12,895 bases of DNA, from contig PLXW01000056.1 of NCBI GenBank assembly GCA_003151595.1, positions 317 to 13,211 of the forward strand, given 5' to 3'. The first letter of the stretch is position 1, and every line of letters starts with the position of its first letter. This stretch comes from Myxococcales bacterium (GTDB lineage Bacteria; Myxococcota; Polyangia; Polyangiales; Polyangiaceae). This document shows positions 1 to 8,111 of this stretch, in pieces. A model generated the notes under the pieces. That model did not search any database and was not told where the DNA came from. It was given only the letters and a program-made list of their open reading frames with translations. The translations under genes and the position numbers were made by a program.

Positions 1-1725
1 GGCGCTCTCGACGATCGCGTCGGCGTCCATTGACCCTCGCGTCCCGGCGCGATCGAGCAGGCGCTGGACGAGCGCGCCCGCCTCCTGCACCGGGAGCCCG
101 CGGACGGGTAAGCGACGCACGTCGCCACCCAGCGCCGTGACCGCGGCGCACTCCGCGCCGCCCGCACCCACGCGCGCGGTCACCACGAGGAGCAGCTCCG
201 GCGCCGACGGCGCCTCGGTGATCCTCTCGAGGAGCGCGAGGCTGTCGGTGTCCGCCCACTGCACGTCCTCGAGCAGGATCACCGTCGGCCAGCGCCGCGC
301 CACGCGGTGAAGAAGCTCGCGCAGCGCGCCGAATCCGTCCTCGCGCACCGCGCGCGGATCGAGCGGCGCGGGCGCCGGCGCCGGGGGAGGGAGCTGGCCG
401 TCCATCTCACCCAACGTCGCGAAGAGCGTCTGGAGCCGGTCCATGTTGGGCGGGAGCAGCTCGGCGCGCGTCGAGGATTTGCGCGCCCGCAGGTGACGCC
501 CGAGGCCGTCGATGACAGCGTCGAACGCGTTGTACGGCACGCTCTCGTGCTCGTGGCACCGCCCCGAGAGGACCAGGGGTCGTGCGCCATTCGCCCGCAG
601 GTCGTCCACGAAGCGGCGCGCGAGCGCGCTCTTGCCCACGCCAGATTCGCCCTCGAGCACCACCGCCACGGCGCGCCCCGCGGACGCTTCGTCGAACGCC
701 TGGCGGAGCACGCCGAGCTCGCGCGATCGCCCGACGAAGAAGGTGCCCTCGCTCGCCGTCGCGGCGCTCGGCACGCCCAGCGCGCGCATCACGTCCTCGC
801 CGGTCGCACGCGTGTCCACGTCGCGCGACAAGAGGCGCACGCAGAGGGCCTCGAGCTCCGGTGGCACGTCGCGCACGAAGTCGGAGGGGCGGGGCGCGTC
901 GAGCGCCGTCTTGCGCTCCACCATCGACCGCGCCGCGCCCTCGAACGGCCGCCGCCCGGTGAGCGCTTCGAAGAGGATGACGCCGAAAGCGTACCAGTCG
1001 GCTGGCGTTCCCACGGCTTCGCCCAGCACCTGCTCGGGCGCCATGTACGGCACCGTCCCCACGAGCTGCGCGTCGTCCTCTTCGGCGAGCTCTCCGGCGA
1101 CGCCGAAGTCGATGAGGACCGTGCGCCCCTCGGCATCGACGAGCACGTTCGACGGCTTCAGGTCGCGGTGCACCTTTCCCGCGGCGTGCAGGTACTCGAG
1201 CACCGAGGCGAGCTGCGCGAGCGTGCGCCGCAGGCGAGGCTCGTCGAACTCGGCCGCCGGCCGCTCGGAGGGGGGCGGCGGTGGTGGGTCGACCTGCGCG
1301 CCTGCGACGTCGAAGCGCGCAGCCTCGACGCGCGTGATCGTCGGCGACGACCACGAGGTCGCTTGCAGCGCGCCCGGATGACCGCGCACGTACGACAGGA
1401 GGTTGACCCCCTCGACGAGCTCCATCGTGAAGAACCACTGGCCGCCCTCCTCGACGAGGTCGCCGATGCGCACGAGGCTCGGGTGCCGCAGGTCGCGCAC
1501 CGCGCGAAACTCGCTCTTGATGCGCGCGATCTCGTCTGCCCCGACGACGTGCAGCGTCTTGATCGCCACGCGCACGTCGCGCTCGAGATCCACGGCTTCG
1601 AAGATGGCCCCCTGCGCTCCGCGTCCGATCTCGCGGACGAGACGGAAGCGTGCGAACGATTGAGCTTCAGGAGCCGACTTCACGTGCGGGCCGGCGAGGA
1701 TACAGCGCCGCCCACTTTGCGCCAT
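1..1725 (-). CDS. Ser/Thr protein kinase fused to AAA-type ATPase, C-terminus cut by window edge
   Basis: Hanks-type kinase followed by an AAA_16-like ATPase; 575 codons are visible and the 3' end lies beyond base 1. Kinase landmarks: glycine-rich loop around residues 34-42 (GRGAQGAIF), catalytic lysine K56 in VAIK, likely helix-C glutamate E72, catalytic loop HRDLKPSN at 186-193, DFG at 206-208, APE ending at E231. A proline-rich insertion sits at about 115-158, before helix E. ATPase landmarks: Walker A GESGVGKS at 359-366 and Walker B ending in ED at 486-487. The ATG at 1725 is chosen over an in-frame GTG at 1683 because a GGAGG lies 6 nt upstream. There is no signal peptide or membrane segment, so it is probably a cytosolic signalling protein that phosphorylates unknown targets. 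The activation loop has EEDD (215-218) and no Ser/Thr between DFG and GT. The remainder is probably helical or TPR-like by analogy with the family, but it cannot be seen here. Confidence 0.93.
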   Translation of the reverse strand, partial: MAQSGRRCILAGPHVKSAPEAQSFARFRLVREIGRGAQGAIFEAVDLERDVRVAIKTLHVVGADEIARIKSEFRAVRDLRHPSLVRIGDLVEEGGQWFFTMELVEGVNLLSYVRGHPGALQATSWSSPTITRVEAARFDVAGAQVDPPPPPPSERPAAEFDEPRLRRTLAQLASVLEYLHAAGKVHRDLKPSNVLVDAEGRTVLIDFGVAGELAEEDDAQLVGTVPYMAPEQVLGEAVGTPADWYAFGVILFEALTGRRPFEGAARSMVERKTALDAPRPSDFVRDVPPELEALCVRLLSRDVDTRATGEDVMRALGVPSAATASEGTFFVGRSRELGVLRQAFDEASAGRAVAVVLEGESGVGKSALARRFVDDLRANGARPLVLSGRCHEHESVPYNAFDAVIDGLGRHLRARKSSTRAELLPPNMDRLQTLFATLGEMDGQLPPPAPAPAPLDPRAVREDGFGALRELLHRVARRWPTVILLEDVQWADTDSLALLERITEAPSAPELLLVVTARVGAGGAECAAVTALGGDVRRLPVRGLPVQEAGALVQRLLDRAGTRGSMDADAIVESA

Positions 1726-1731
1726 CCGCGG

Positions 1732-1736
1732 CCTCC
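1732..1736 (-). promoter_or_regulatory. Shine-Dalgarno GGAGG for the left kinase
   Basis: GGAGG on the minus strand, 6 nt before the ATG at 1725. It decides the start of the left kinase in favour of this ATG rather than the GTG 14 codons further in. Confidence 0.65.
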
Positions 1737-1776
1737 GTGCGGGGCTCTCGATGATAGCTTCCGTCACGACGATCCA

Positions 1777-3018
1777 ATGGCGGACGCGACCCGTAGGTGG
1801 ACCGGCTTTCAGCTGGCTCTCGAGCGCAGAAACTACCGCTTGTTCGTCGCGGGCCAGCTCGTCTCGCTCATCGGCACCTGGACCCAGTCGGTCGCGCAGA
1901 GCTGGCTCGTGTATCGCCTCACCGGCTCGGCGTTCTGGCTCGGGGTCGCGGCCTTCTGTCAGCAGGCGCCTTCCTTCCTCTTCGCCTCGCTCGGCGGCCT
2001 CATCGCCGACCGCCATCGTCGACGTACGATCCTGGTCGTCACGCAGTCGTCGGCGATGGTGCTCGCGTTCGTGCTCGCGATCCTGACGTTGAGTGGTCGC
2101 GTCGTGGTCGGGCATGTCCTCGTGCTCGCGACTCTTCTCGGTGCGGTCAACGCCGTCGACAGCCCGACCCGCCACGCGTTCGTCCCCGAGATGGTCGGCC
2201 GCGAGAACCTCGCGAGCGCGGTGGCGCTCAACACGACGATGGTCATGGGCGCGAGCTTCATCGGACCCGCGATCGCGGGGGTTGCCATCAAGGTGTTTGG
2301 CGAGGGGTGGTGCTTCCTGGTGAACGGCACGAGCTTCCTCGCGGTGATCGCCGGCCTCCTCGCCATGCGCGACTTGCCGCCGAAGGCGATCGCCCCGGCT
2401 CGCGAGTCCATGTGGGCCCGGCTACGCGAGGGCTTTCGGTTCGCGGCGACCCACGAGGGCGTGCGTGCCCTGCTCATGTTGCTCGCGCTGACCGCGCTGG
2501 TGGGCCTGCCGTTCGCGACGCTGATGCCGATCTTCGCCTCGACGATCCTGCACGGCGACGCGACGACCCTCGGCTTGCTGATGGGCGCCCCAGGGCTCGG
2601 GGCCGTTCTCGCCGGCCTCGTCCTCGCATCGCAGCGCGGTACCGGCTCCTACCGTTGGATCGCCGGCGCGTGCGGGGCGTTCGGCGTGCTTCTCGCGCTC
2701 TTCTCGCAGACCCGGACTCTCGGGTTGGCCATCGCGATCTTGGTCCCGATGGGCGTGGCCAGCATGATCCAGATGACCGCCACGAACACGCTGATCCAGA
2801 CCATGACACCCGATGCCCTTCGTGGTCGGGTGATGGCGATCTGGTTGATGATCTTCATGGGCTTTGCCCCCGCCGGCTCGCTCATCGCGGGATCCATCAC
2901 GACGGCCCTGGGCCCCCGCCTCGTGCTGGCCGTCGGCGGCGCCCTGTGCGCTCTTGGTGCGCTCGCCTTTGCTCGCTGGTCGTGGACCAGGCGCCCCCGG
3001 CACGCCCAACACGCGTAG
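1777..3018 (+). CDS. MFS exporter, MFS_3/EntS-like
   Basis: A 413-residue inner-membrane protein with about 12 hydrophobic segments, the normal length for a major facilitator transporter. After a short polar N-terminus and the first two helices comes the conserved cytoplasmic loop GGLIADRHRRRTIL (residues 73-86), which fits MFS motif A. The later DALRGRVMAIW (347-357) is typical of the MFS_3 branch that includes the enterobactin exporter EntS. Proton-driven export of a small molecule is inferred; the substrate cannot be read from sequence. The same frame stays open far upstream, antisense to the kinase, but the membrane protein clearly begins at ATG 1777. No good Shine-Dalgarno precedes it, so initiation may be weak or leaderless. 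It is divergent from the kinase (51 bp) and convergent with the oxygenase (28 bp), so it is probably transcribed alone. Confidence 0.9.
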   Translation: MADATRRWTGFQLALERRNYRLFVAGQLVSLIGTWTQSVAQSWLVYRLTGSAFWLGVAAFCQQAPSFLFASLGGLIADRHRRRTILVVTQSSAMVLAFVLAILTLSGRVVVGHVLVLATLLGAVNAVDSPTRHAFVPEMVGRENLASAVALNTTMVMGASFIGPAIAGVAIKVFGEGWCFLVNGTSFLAVIAGLLAMRDLPPKAIAPARESMWARLREGFRFAATHEGVRALLMLLALTALVGLPFATLMPIFASTILHGDATTLGLLMGAPGLGAVLAGLVLASQRGTGSYRWIAGACGAFGVLLALFSQTRTLGLAIAILVPMGVASMIQMTATNTLIQTMTPDALRGRVMAIWLMIFMGFAPAGSLIAGSITTALGPRLVLAVGGALCALGALAFARWSWTRRPRHAQHA

Positions 3019-3046
3019 GGATTCGCCCGTTCCTGCGGGGCGCCTT

Positions 3047-4291
3047 TCACCGCTTCCCCGACACGACGCGCATCGCTCCGACGGCGCAGAGCGCTCGCGC
3101 GATCTCGACGAGGTCGCTCTCGCGCAAGTCTCCTCCCGCCAGCTTCCGCGGCGTCCACTCCCAATCCGGCCCCGCGACGAGCTCGCACGCCGGCCCGAGC
3201 TCCGCGGGCGCGCGCAGCGTGAGGTGGCGCGTCATCCGGCCGAGAAAGAGCACGATGTGGATCGAGGTTTCGCCGTTGGCGTGGACCACGTCGAGCGCGG
3301 CGAGGCTGTTCCTCCGCATGCGGCTCGTCTCCGTGATCCGCGCCTTGCACCGGCTCGCCATCACGCGCAGATCCGCGTCGAGCCCCGGCGGCGCGAGGCA
3401 CGCCTCGGCGACGTCCTCGACCGTGAGCTCCGCAAGCGCCTTCTGCGCCGCGCCGACCATGGCGCCCGCGTGCCGCGCATGCTCTTCGAGGTCCTTGGGC
3501 GTCTCGAGCGCCGGCACGATCGTACGAAGCTTCGCGCTCGACGTCAGGCGCGCCGATGCCACTCCCAAGAAGACATCGTACCAGGTGATGGGCTCGAGAC
3601 AGATATTCAGCGAAATGGACTCGGACGCGGCTCGCGTCGCATGCCAGGACCCTCGCGGATGATAGAGAATCGCTCCCGGCGACATCTCGACGTCTTCCCC
3701 CGGCCCCAGGTCCGCGAAGCGCGCGCGCGCGTCGATGTACATTCCCGAGTCCGGGTCGACGAGCGGCTCGTCGCGTCGATACGAGTGAATCGGTTTGTCC
3801 ACCGCCGTGTTCGGCCAGAGGGTCCACACCTTGGACCCGACGAGCTGCACCGTGAAGTTCTCGTTCTTGTCGAAATGAGTCTTCAACCCGCCCGACGTCC
3901 TCGACGCGAACACGGAGCAGCCGCTGCTCACGGTCGATATCCCGGTCTCGCGCGCGACGCTCGCCCCGAGCTCGTTCAGCGGCGCGGCTCCCGCGAGGCT
4001 GATGTACAGCGTGTAGTCGCGGTCGTAGAGCGCGAGCGCCTCCGCGACCGTGACGCTCTCGCGTCGGTCCGTGCGACCGGCGACGTGACCAAAGACGCTG
4101 ATCTGGTTCGAGAGGGTCAGGAGATGGCCCACGTCGAAGCTCCCGAGAATCCCGAGGAGCTTCTCGGTCAGCCGTGTCGCGCCGAGCGCGTGGTAATGGC
4201 GCTGCTGCCAGTGGCGAGCGAGGAAGTCGCTCACCGGAAGCGGCGCGAGCAGGTCGGCCAGGGTCAGCTTCGGATCCGGCGCAGGGGTCAT
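3047..4291 (-). CDS. JmjC/Cupin_4 domain 2-oxoglutarate Fe(II) oxygenase-like protein
   Basis: A 414-residue protein whose N-terminal half is a Cupin_4/JmjC double-stranded beta helix, the fold of the ribosomal oxygenases RoxA (YcfD), MINA53 and NO66. The iron-binding triad can be read directly: H139 and D141 in THFDKNENFTVQL, and distal H217 in YHPRGSWHAT. The GSKVWTLWP stretch after the HxD motif matches the G-x-K-x-W pattern of this family. The C-terminal part (about 240-414) has no motif I recognise and may correspond to the helical and winged-helix regions of ROX proteins. Family knowledge suggests hydroxylation of a protein side chain in the cytosol; the target is unknown and could be ribosomal or something else. 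The start ATG lies just before a typical Cupin_4 N-terminus (LADLLAPLPVSDFLARHW). It is divergent from the M16 peptidase across 89 bp, with no clear Shine-Dalgarno. Confidence 0.85.
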   Translation of the reverse strand: MTPAPDPKLTLADLLAPLPVSDFLARHWQQRHYHALGATRLTEKLLGILGSFDVGHLLTLSNQISVFGHVAGRTDRRESVTVAEALALYDRDYTLYISLAGAAPLNELGASVARETGISTVSSGCSVFASRTSGGLKTHFDKNENFTVQLVGSKVWTLWPNTAVDKPIHSYRRDEPLVDPDSGMYIDARARFADLGPGEDVEMSPGAILYHPRGSWHATRAASESISLNICLEPITWYDVFLGVASARLTSSAKLRTIVPALETPKDLEEHARHAGAMVGAAQKALAELTVEDVAEACLAPPGLDADLRVMASRCKARITETSRMRRNSLAALDVVHANGETSIHIVLFLGRMTRHLTLRAPAELGPACELVAGPDWEWTPRKLAGGDLRESDLVEIARALCAVGAMRVVSGKR

Positions 4292-4380
4292 CGAGTCGAT
4301 AGATTACCGGACCGCGCGCGGACCGACTTCCCTCCTTCCGCGGAGTCGCGTTCCCCCGCCAGGTTTGGTACGGCACGACC
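4292..4380. promoter_or_regulatory. Divergent intergenic region between oxygenase and M16 peptidase
   Basis: An 89-bp gap between two divergent starts must carry upstream signals for one or both genes, unless the promoters lie inside the coding regions. I cannot identify convincing -35/-10 boxes or an operator palindrome in it, so this is inferred from layout alone. Confidence 0.35.
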
Positions 4381-7300
4381 GTGATCCGAAAGCTCCTGCC
4401 GCTCCCCGCGCTCGCTGCGTTTCTCCTCTCCTGCGGTTCGCCCCCGCCGCCGGCGCCGCCTCCGCGGACGCCGCCGGCAGCGACCGGTCAGGCTGCGCTC
4501 GCGCCGTCGCTCGATCAGCTCGCCGCCGGGAGCACCGTGCAGGGGTTCGTCGTCCAGGCGATCTACGTGGGGGATGACGACCATGCCCGCGGCGCGCGCT
4601 TCGTTCACGCGCGCACGCGCTTCGTCTTCGACTACCTGCAGATCGAGTCCGCGCCGCAGGCCATGCTCTACGTCACGACGTACCCAACGTCGGACGACGG
4701 CGAACCGCACACGCAGGAGCACCTCTTGCTCGGCAAGGGAAACAAGGGGCGCTACCTCGGGAACTTCGAGCACGTGATGCTCGCGGAGTCCGGCGCGTTC
4801 ACCACGCAGTACCGCACGGTCTACGACTTCTACACGGTCGCCGGCGTCGAGGCCTTCTGGCCGCTCTTCCGCACCGAGATCGATACGCTCCTCCATCCCG
4901 ACTACACAGACGACGAGATCCGGCGCGAGGTGCGCGACTACGGAACCTCGAAGGATGCCAAGGGGGGCCTGTCACTCGCCGAGAAGGGGACCGTCTACAA
5001 CGAGATGGTTCGAACCTTCGAGTCCGCGGAAACGCTCGGCTGGTCGGGGATGGGCAGGCTCGTCTACGGCGAGGACCATCCGCTGGCGCTCGAGAGCGGC
5101 GGAACCCCCGAGGGGATTCGGAAGCTCACCCCCGCGGACATTCGCAAGTTCCACGCGGCGCACTACCAGATCGGCAACATGGGGACGGTCGGCGCGTTCC
5201 CGGCGTCGATCCCGCTCTCGACCGTGCTCACGCACATCGGCGAGACGCTCGACTCGTTCGTGCCGTCGACCGACGCGCCGACGCGCTTCATGACCGCGGC
5301 CGATCTCCCCGCGCCGCACGGCGCGCCGGCGGGGACGCTGAAGGTCGTCGACTACCCGTACGCGACGACCGACCACCCGAGCCCGGCGGTCCTCGCCTGG
5401 CCGGCGACGCGGAACCTCGAGCTGGGCGAGCGGATGACGCTCGAAGCGTTCCTCGGTGCGTTCGGCGGAGGAGAGGGGTCGGCGCTCTACAAGGCGCTCA
5501 TCGACCGGAAGACGCGCGTCCTCGACGTCGGGGCGACGAGCGTGTGGAGCTGGGTCAGCGACGATCAGGGGCAGCCCGCGAGCGTGTGGATCAACAACGT
5601 CGCCCCGGCGCACGCGGACGAAGCGTCGCTCCGCGCGATTCGAAAGGTGGTGCGGGAGCAGCTCGCCTCGATCGCCGCGCTCCCCGACGGCTCGAAGGAG
5701 CTCGCCGCGTTCGGCGAGCGCGTGAAGGCGCGCGTCATCGAAGCGCGACGCGCGACCGACAAGTTCCTCGACACTCCGCCCGAGTTCGGCGCGCGCGACA
5801 CGGGAGACGGCTGGCTCCACTACCTCGACGACGTGAACCGGACGGACAAGGTTCGCCGCTCGCTCACGAAGCGCGACGCGTTCGAGCACGCGCTCGCCGT
5901 GGCCGGCTCCGCGAAGAATCCGTGGCGCGAGCGGATCGCCACGTGGGGTTTGCTGAACGAGCCGTACGGCGAGATGCTCCGCGCGAGCCCCGCCATGCGC
6001 GCCCGCCTCGACACGGAGCGGGCGGCGCGGGTCCAGGCCGAGCTCACGCGCCTCGAGGCAGCGTACGGCGTGACCGATCCCAAGGAGGCGCTGCGGCGGC
6101 GCGACGCCGAGATCGAGCACGTCACGAGCGACCTCGCGCACGCGGAGGCGAACGTCGTCATGCCTCCGTTCTGGTCCGACCCTCCGATGACGAACGACGA
6201 CGCGCTCGTCTGGCGGACGGACACCGTTCGCGGCGTCCCCGTCGTGGCGTCGACGTTCGACTCGATGAAGAGCGTGACCGTCGGGCTCGAGCTGCGGCTC
6301 GACACCCTGCCGGAGAACGCACTCCCGTACGTGGCGCTCCTCCCTTCGCTGATGAGCAACGTCGGGATCGTTCGCGACGGGGTCCCGCTGTCGTACGAGG
6401 ACGTCCGCGACCGTCTGCGGCGCGAGGTGCTCAATGTCGACGTGAACTTCGACATCGAGTACGCGGCCGATCGCGCGGAGCTGGTCCTCACCGCTTCGGG
6501 CAACGACGTCGACGAAGCGAAGCGCGCGCTCGCGTGGGTCCGCGATTTCCTGACCAGCCCGGACTGGCGCCCGGAGAACCTCCCGCGCATTCGCGACGTG
6601 GTTCTTCAGAACGAGACCGACCTCGACAACGTGCTGACGAGCTCCGAGGAGGGGTGGGCGAGACCGCTGTCAGAAGCCTACCGAAAGCAGGATCGCCCCG
6701 CGCTGTCGCACGCCGCGTGCTTCCTCACGCAGGCGTACGACGCGCGCCGGCTCTCGTGGATGCTGAGGGGCGACGAGGCGGCCAGCGCGAAGCGCGTCGC
6801 GCGGTTGCTCGAGACGCTGGCTGCGTCCGCGAAGAAGCAAGACAGGGCGTCGCTCGGGAAGCTGGCCGCGTCGCTCGCGAGCGGGAAGTACGTCGACGCG
6901 AGTCACTCGCTCATCGCCGCGGACCAGCCGCTCGCGAAGGCGGCGGGGGCCGATCTCGCCGCGCTCCTCGCGGGGGCCCCCGACGCGTCGGTCGCGGCGG
7001 ACTGGGCATCGATCTGCACGCAGATGTCACGCGACCTCCAGCGACCCGCGAAGGGGACGCTGGCGGCGCTGAAGCAGACGCTCGCCACGCTCCGGCACGC
7101 GAGCGGAGCGCGCGCATGGATCGTCGGCTCGGCGAGGAACCAGGAAGCGGTGAAGGGGGATCTCGACGCGCTGCTGGCCGCGCTCGACCCCGCGCCGATC
7201 GCGCGCGTGTCGTACGACGCGAGCCCTCGCGTGCTCGATCGCGCGCGTGCGCGGGGGGGCGACGCGACGAACGGCGCGGTCGTCGCGTTCGTGAATCCGA

Positions 7301-7962
7301 ACATGGCCAACGGCGCGATCGTGAACAGCGCGCCGGGGGCGAGCGTCGACTCGACCGGCGCCGTGCTCGTCGACTTCCTGGCCGCGAGCGTCTTCTCGGG
7401 GTCTGGATCGCAGAGCCTGTACAAGCGCATCTGGGCGAGCGGGCTCGCCTACAACGGCGGGATCCACATGCTGATCGAGCGCGGCCGGCTCGAGTACTAC
7501 TCGGACCGGATCGCGGACATGCCGCAGCTCGTCCGCCTGCTCAGCGATCGCGTCCGCGCCGAGGCGGCGGACCCGCGGTTCGTCGACTACGCCGTCGCGA
7601 AGGCGTTCTCGTCGCGGCTCGGCGAGCGCTACGAGAGCCGCGCCGAAGCGATGGCCGAGAACGTCACCGACGGCGTCACCGCCGATCGGGTGCGCGGCTT
7701 CCGGCAGCGCGTCCTCGCGCTCCGCACGTCGCCGGGGCTCATCGACGCGATGCACGCGCGCTTCGTGCCCGTCGTCGGCGCAGTCCTTCCGCCGCTCGGG
7801 GGCGCGTCGCCGCTCCCGGCAGGCGCCCTGGAGTTCGCGATCGGCCCGGAGGCGGCGCTCGGCGCCTATGACGGGGAGCTGCGCGCGGCGCGAGGGGGGG
7901 ATGTGAAGATGACTCGGTTGTACCCGCGGGACTTTTGGTACGTGGGCGAGTTTGCCCGGTGA
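4381..7962 (+). CDS. Lipoprotein M16C (PreP/insulinase-type) zinc metallopeptidase
   Basis: A 1193-residue peptidase. The N-terminus is a lipoprotein signal (MIRKLLPLPALAAFLLSC) with lipobox LLSC and lipidated C18, followed by a proline-rich linker to about residue 33; this supports the GTG start. The inverted zinc motif HTQEH is at 110-114, with H110 and H114 as ligands and E113 as the catalytic base. The third ligand is probably E208 in GTVYNEM, matching the NEMKG glutamate of presequence protease PreP at similar spacing. Near the C-terminus, YKRIWASGLAYNGG (1014-1027) has an Arg and a Tyr reminiscent of the substrate-binding Arg/Tyr pair of M16 enzymes. Two M16 halves in one chain make a self-contained chamber, which in this family degrades unstructured peptides. 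The size is somewhat above PreP (about 1000 residues). Membrane anchoring suggests it clears peptides in the periplasm or at the outer membrane. A transcript shared with any neighbour is unlikely. Confidence 0.92.
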   Translation: MIRKLLPLPALAAFLLSCGSPPPPAPPPRTPPAATGQAALAPSLDQLAAGSTVQGFVVQAIYVGDDDHARGARFVHARTRFVFDYLQIESAPQAMLYVTTYPTSDDGEPHTQEHLLLGKGNKGRYLGNFEHVMLAESGAFTTQYRTVYDFYTVAGVEAFWPLFRTEIDTLLHPDYTDDEIRREVRDYGTSKDAKGGLSLAEKGTVYNEMVRTFESAETLGWSGMGRLVYGEDHPLALESGGTPEGIRKLTPADIRKFHAAHYQIGNMGTVGAFPASIPLSTVLTHIGETLDSFVPSTDAPTRFMTAADLPAPHGAPAGTLKVVDYPYATTDHPSPAVLAWPATRNLELGERMTLEAFLGAFGGGEGSALYKALIDRKTRVLDVGATSVWSWVSDDQGQPASVWINNVAPAHADEASLRAIRKVVREQLASIAALPDGSKELAAFGERVKARVIEARRATDKFLDTPPEFGARDTGDGWLHYLDDVNRTDKVRRSLTKRDAFEHALAVAGSAKNPWRERIATWGLLNEPYGEMLRASPAMRARLDTERAARVQAELTRLEAAYGVTDPKEALRRRDAEIEHVTSDLAHAEANVVMPPFWSDPPMTNDDALVWRTDTVRGVPVVASTFDSMKSVTVGLELRLDTLPENALPYVALLPSLMSNVGIVRDGVPLSYEDVRDRLRREVLNVDVNFDIEYAADRAELVLTASGNDVDEAKRALAWVRDFLTSPDWRPENLPRIRDVVLQNETDLDNVLTSSEEGWARPLSEAYRKQDRPALSHAACFLTQAYDARRLSWMLRGDEAASAKRVARLLETLAASAKKQDRASLGKLAASLASGKYVDASHSLIAADQPLAKAAGADLAALLAGAPDASVAADWASICTQMSRDLQRPAKGTLAALKQTLATLRHASGARAWIVGSARNQEAVKGDLDALLAALDPAPIARVSYDASPRVLDRARARGGDATNGAVVAFVNPNMANGAIVNSAPGASVDSTGAVLVDFLAASVFSGSGSQSLYKRIWASGLAYNGGIHMLIERGRLEYYSDRIADMPQLVRLLSDRVRAEAADPRFVDYAVAKAFSSRLGERYESRAEAMAENVTDGVTADRVRGFRQRVLALRTSPGLIDAMHARFVPVVGAVLPPLGGASPLPAGALEFAIGPEAALGAYDGELRAARGGDVKMTRLYPRDFWYVGEFAR

Positions 7963-7996
7963 CGCGAGGGGGACGCAGTCGTGCGGAATCGCGCTC

Positions 7997-8013
7997 GGCG
8001 ACTTAGGGTCGCC
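7997..8013 (+). terminator. Possible hairpin downstream of the M16 gene
   Basis: A perfect 6-bp inverted repeat, GGCGAC and GTCGCC, with a 5-nt loop (TTAGG), starts 34 bp after the peptidase stop codon. No T-run follows, so it would be a weak or atypical intrinsic terminator and could be chance in GC-rich DNA. Confidence 0.22.
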
Positions 8014-8111
8014 CGCCCCGCCCATCGAGGAACGCGAGCAGCTCACTCCGCGTGCGCGCCCGTGCTGGAGCAAGCGTTTCTCCGCCATCGCCGTGCTGGC
8101 ATGAGCACGCG

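Noticed and set aside
307..1776. An open plus-strand frame continuous with the MFS transporter, giving an apparent 903-residue fusion.
   Set aside because: The first 490 codons are antisense to the kinase domain, have Arg/His/Ala-rich composition and no recognisable motif; the transporter starts cleanly at ATG 1777.
3019..3046. CGCCC (3024-3028) and GGGCG (3038-3042) as a bidirectional terminator between the convergent MFS and oxygenase genes.
   Set aside because: A 5-bp stem with a 9-nt loop and no T-run is expected by chance at this base composition.
1797..3662. Long overlapping open frames over the MFS and oxygenase genes, such as a 621-codon plus-strand frame.
   Set aside because: Very GC-rich DNA rarely has stop codons in alternative frames; the predicted products are Arg/Pro-rich and carry no motifs.
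5544..7871. A 775-codon plus-strand frame inside the M16 gene.
   Set aside because: It is a shifted reading of the peptidase; the peptidase frame carries the lipobox, zinc motif and expected GC at third positions.
1777..7962. Exporter, JmjC oxygenase and peptidase as a peptide natural-product cluster.
   Set aside because: The three genes alternate in strand, no precursor peptide is visible in the gaps, and no leader-binding or cyclising enzyme is present.
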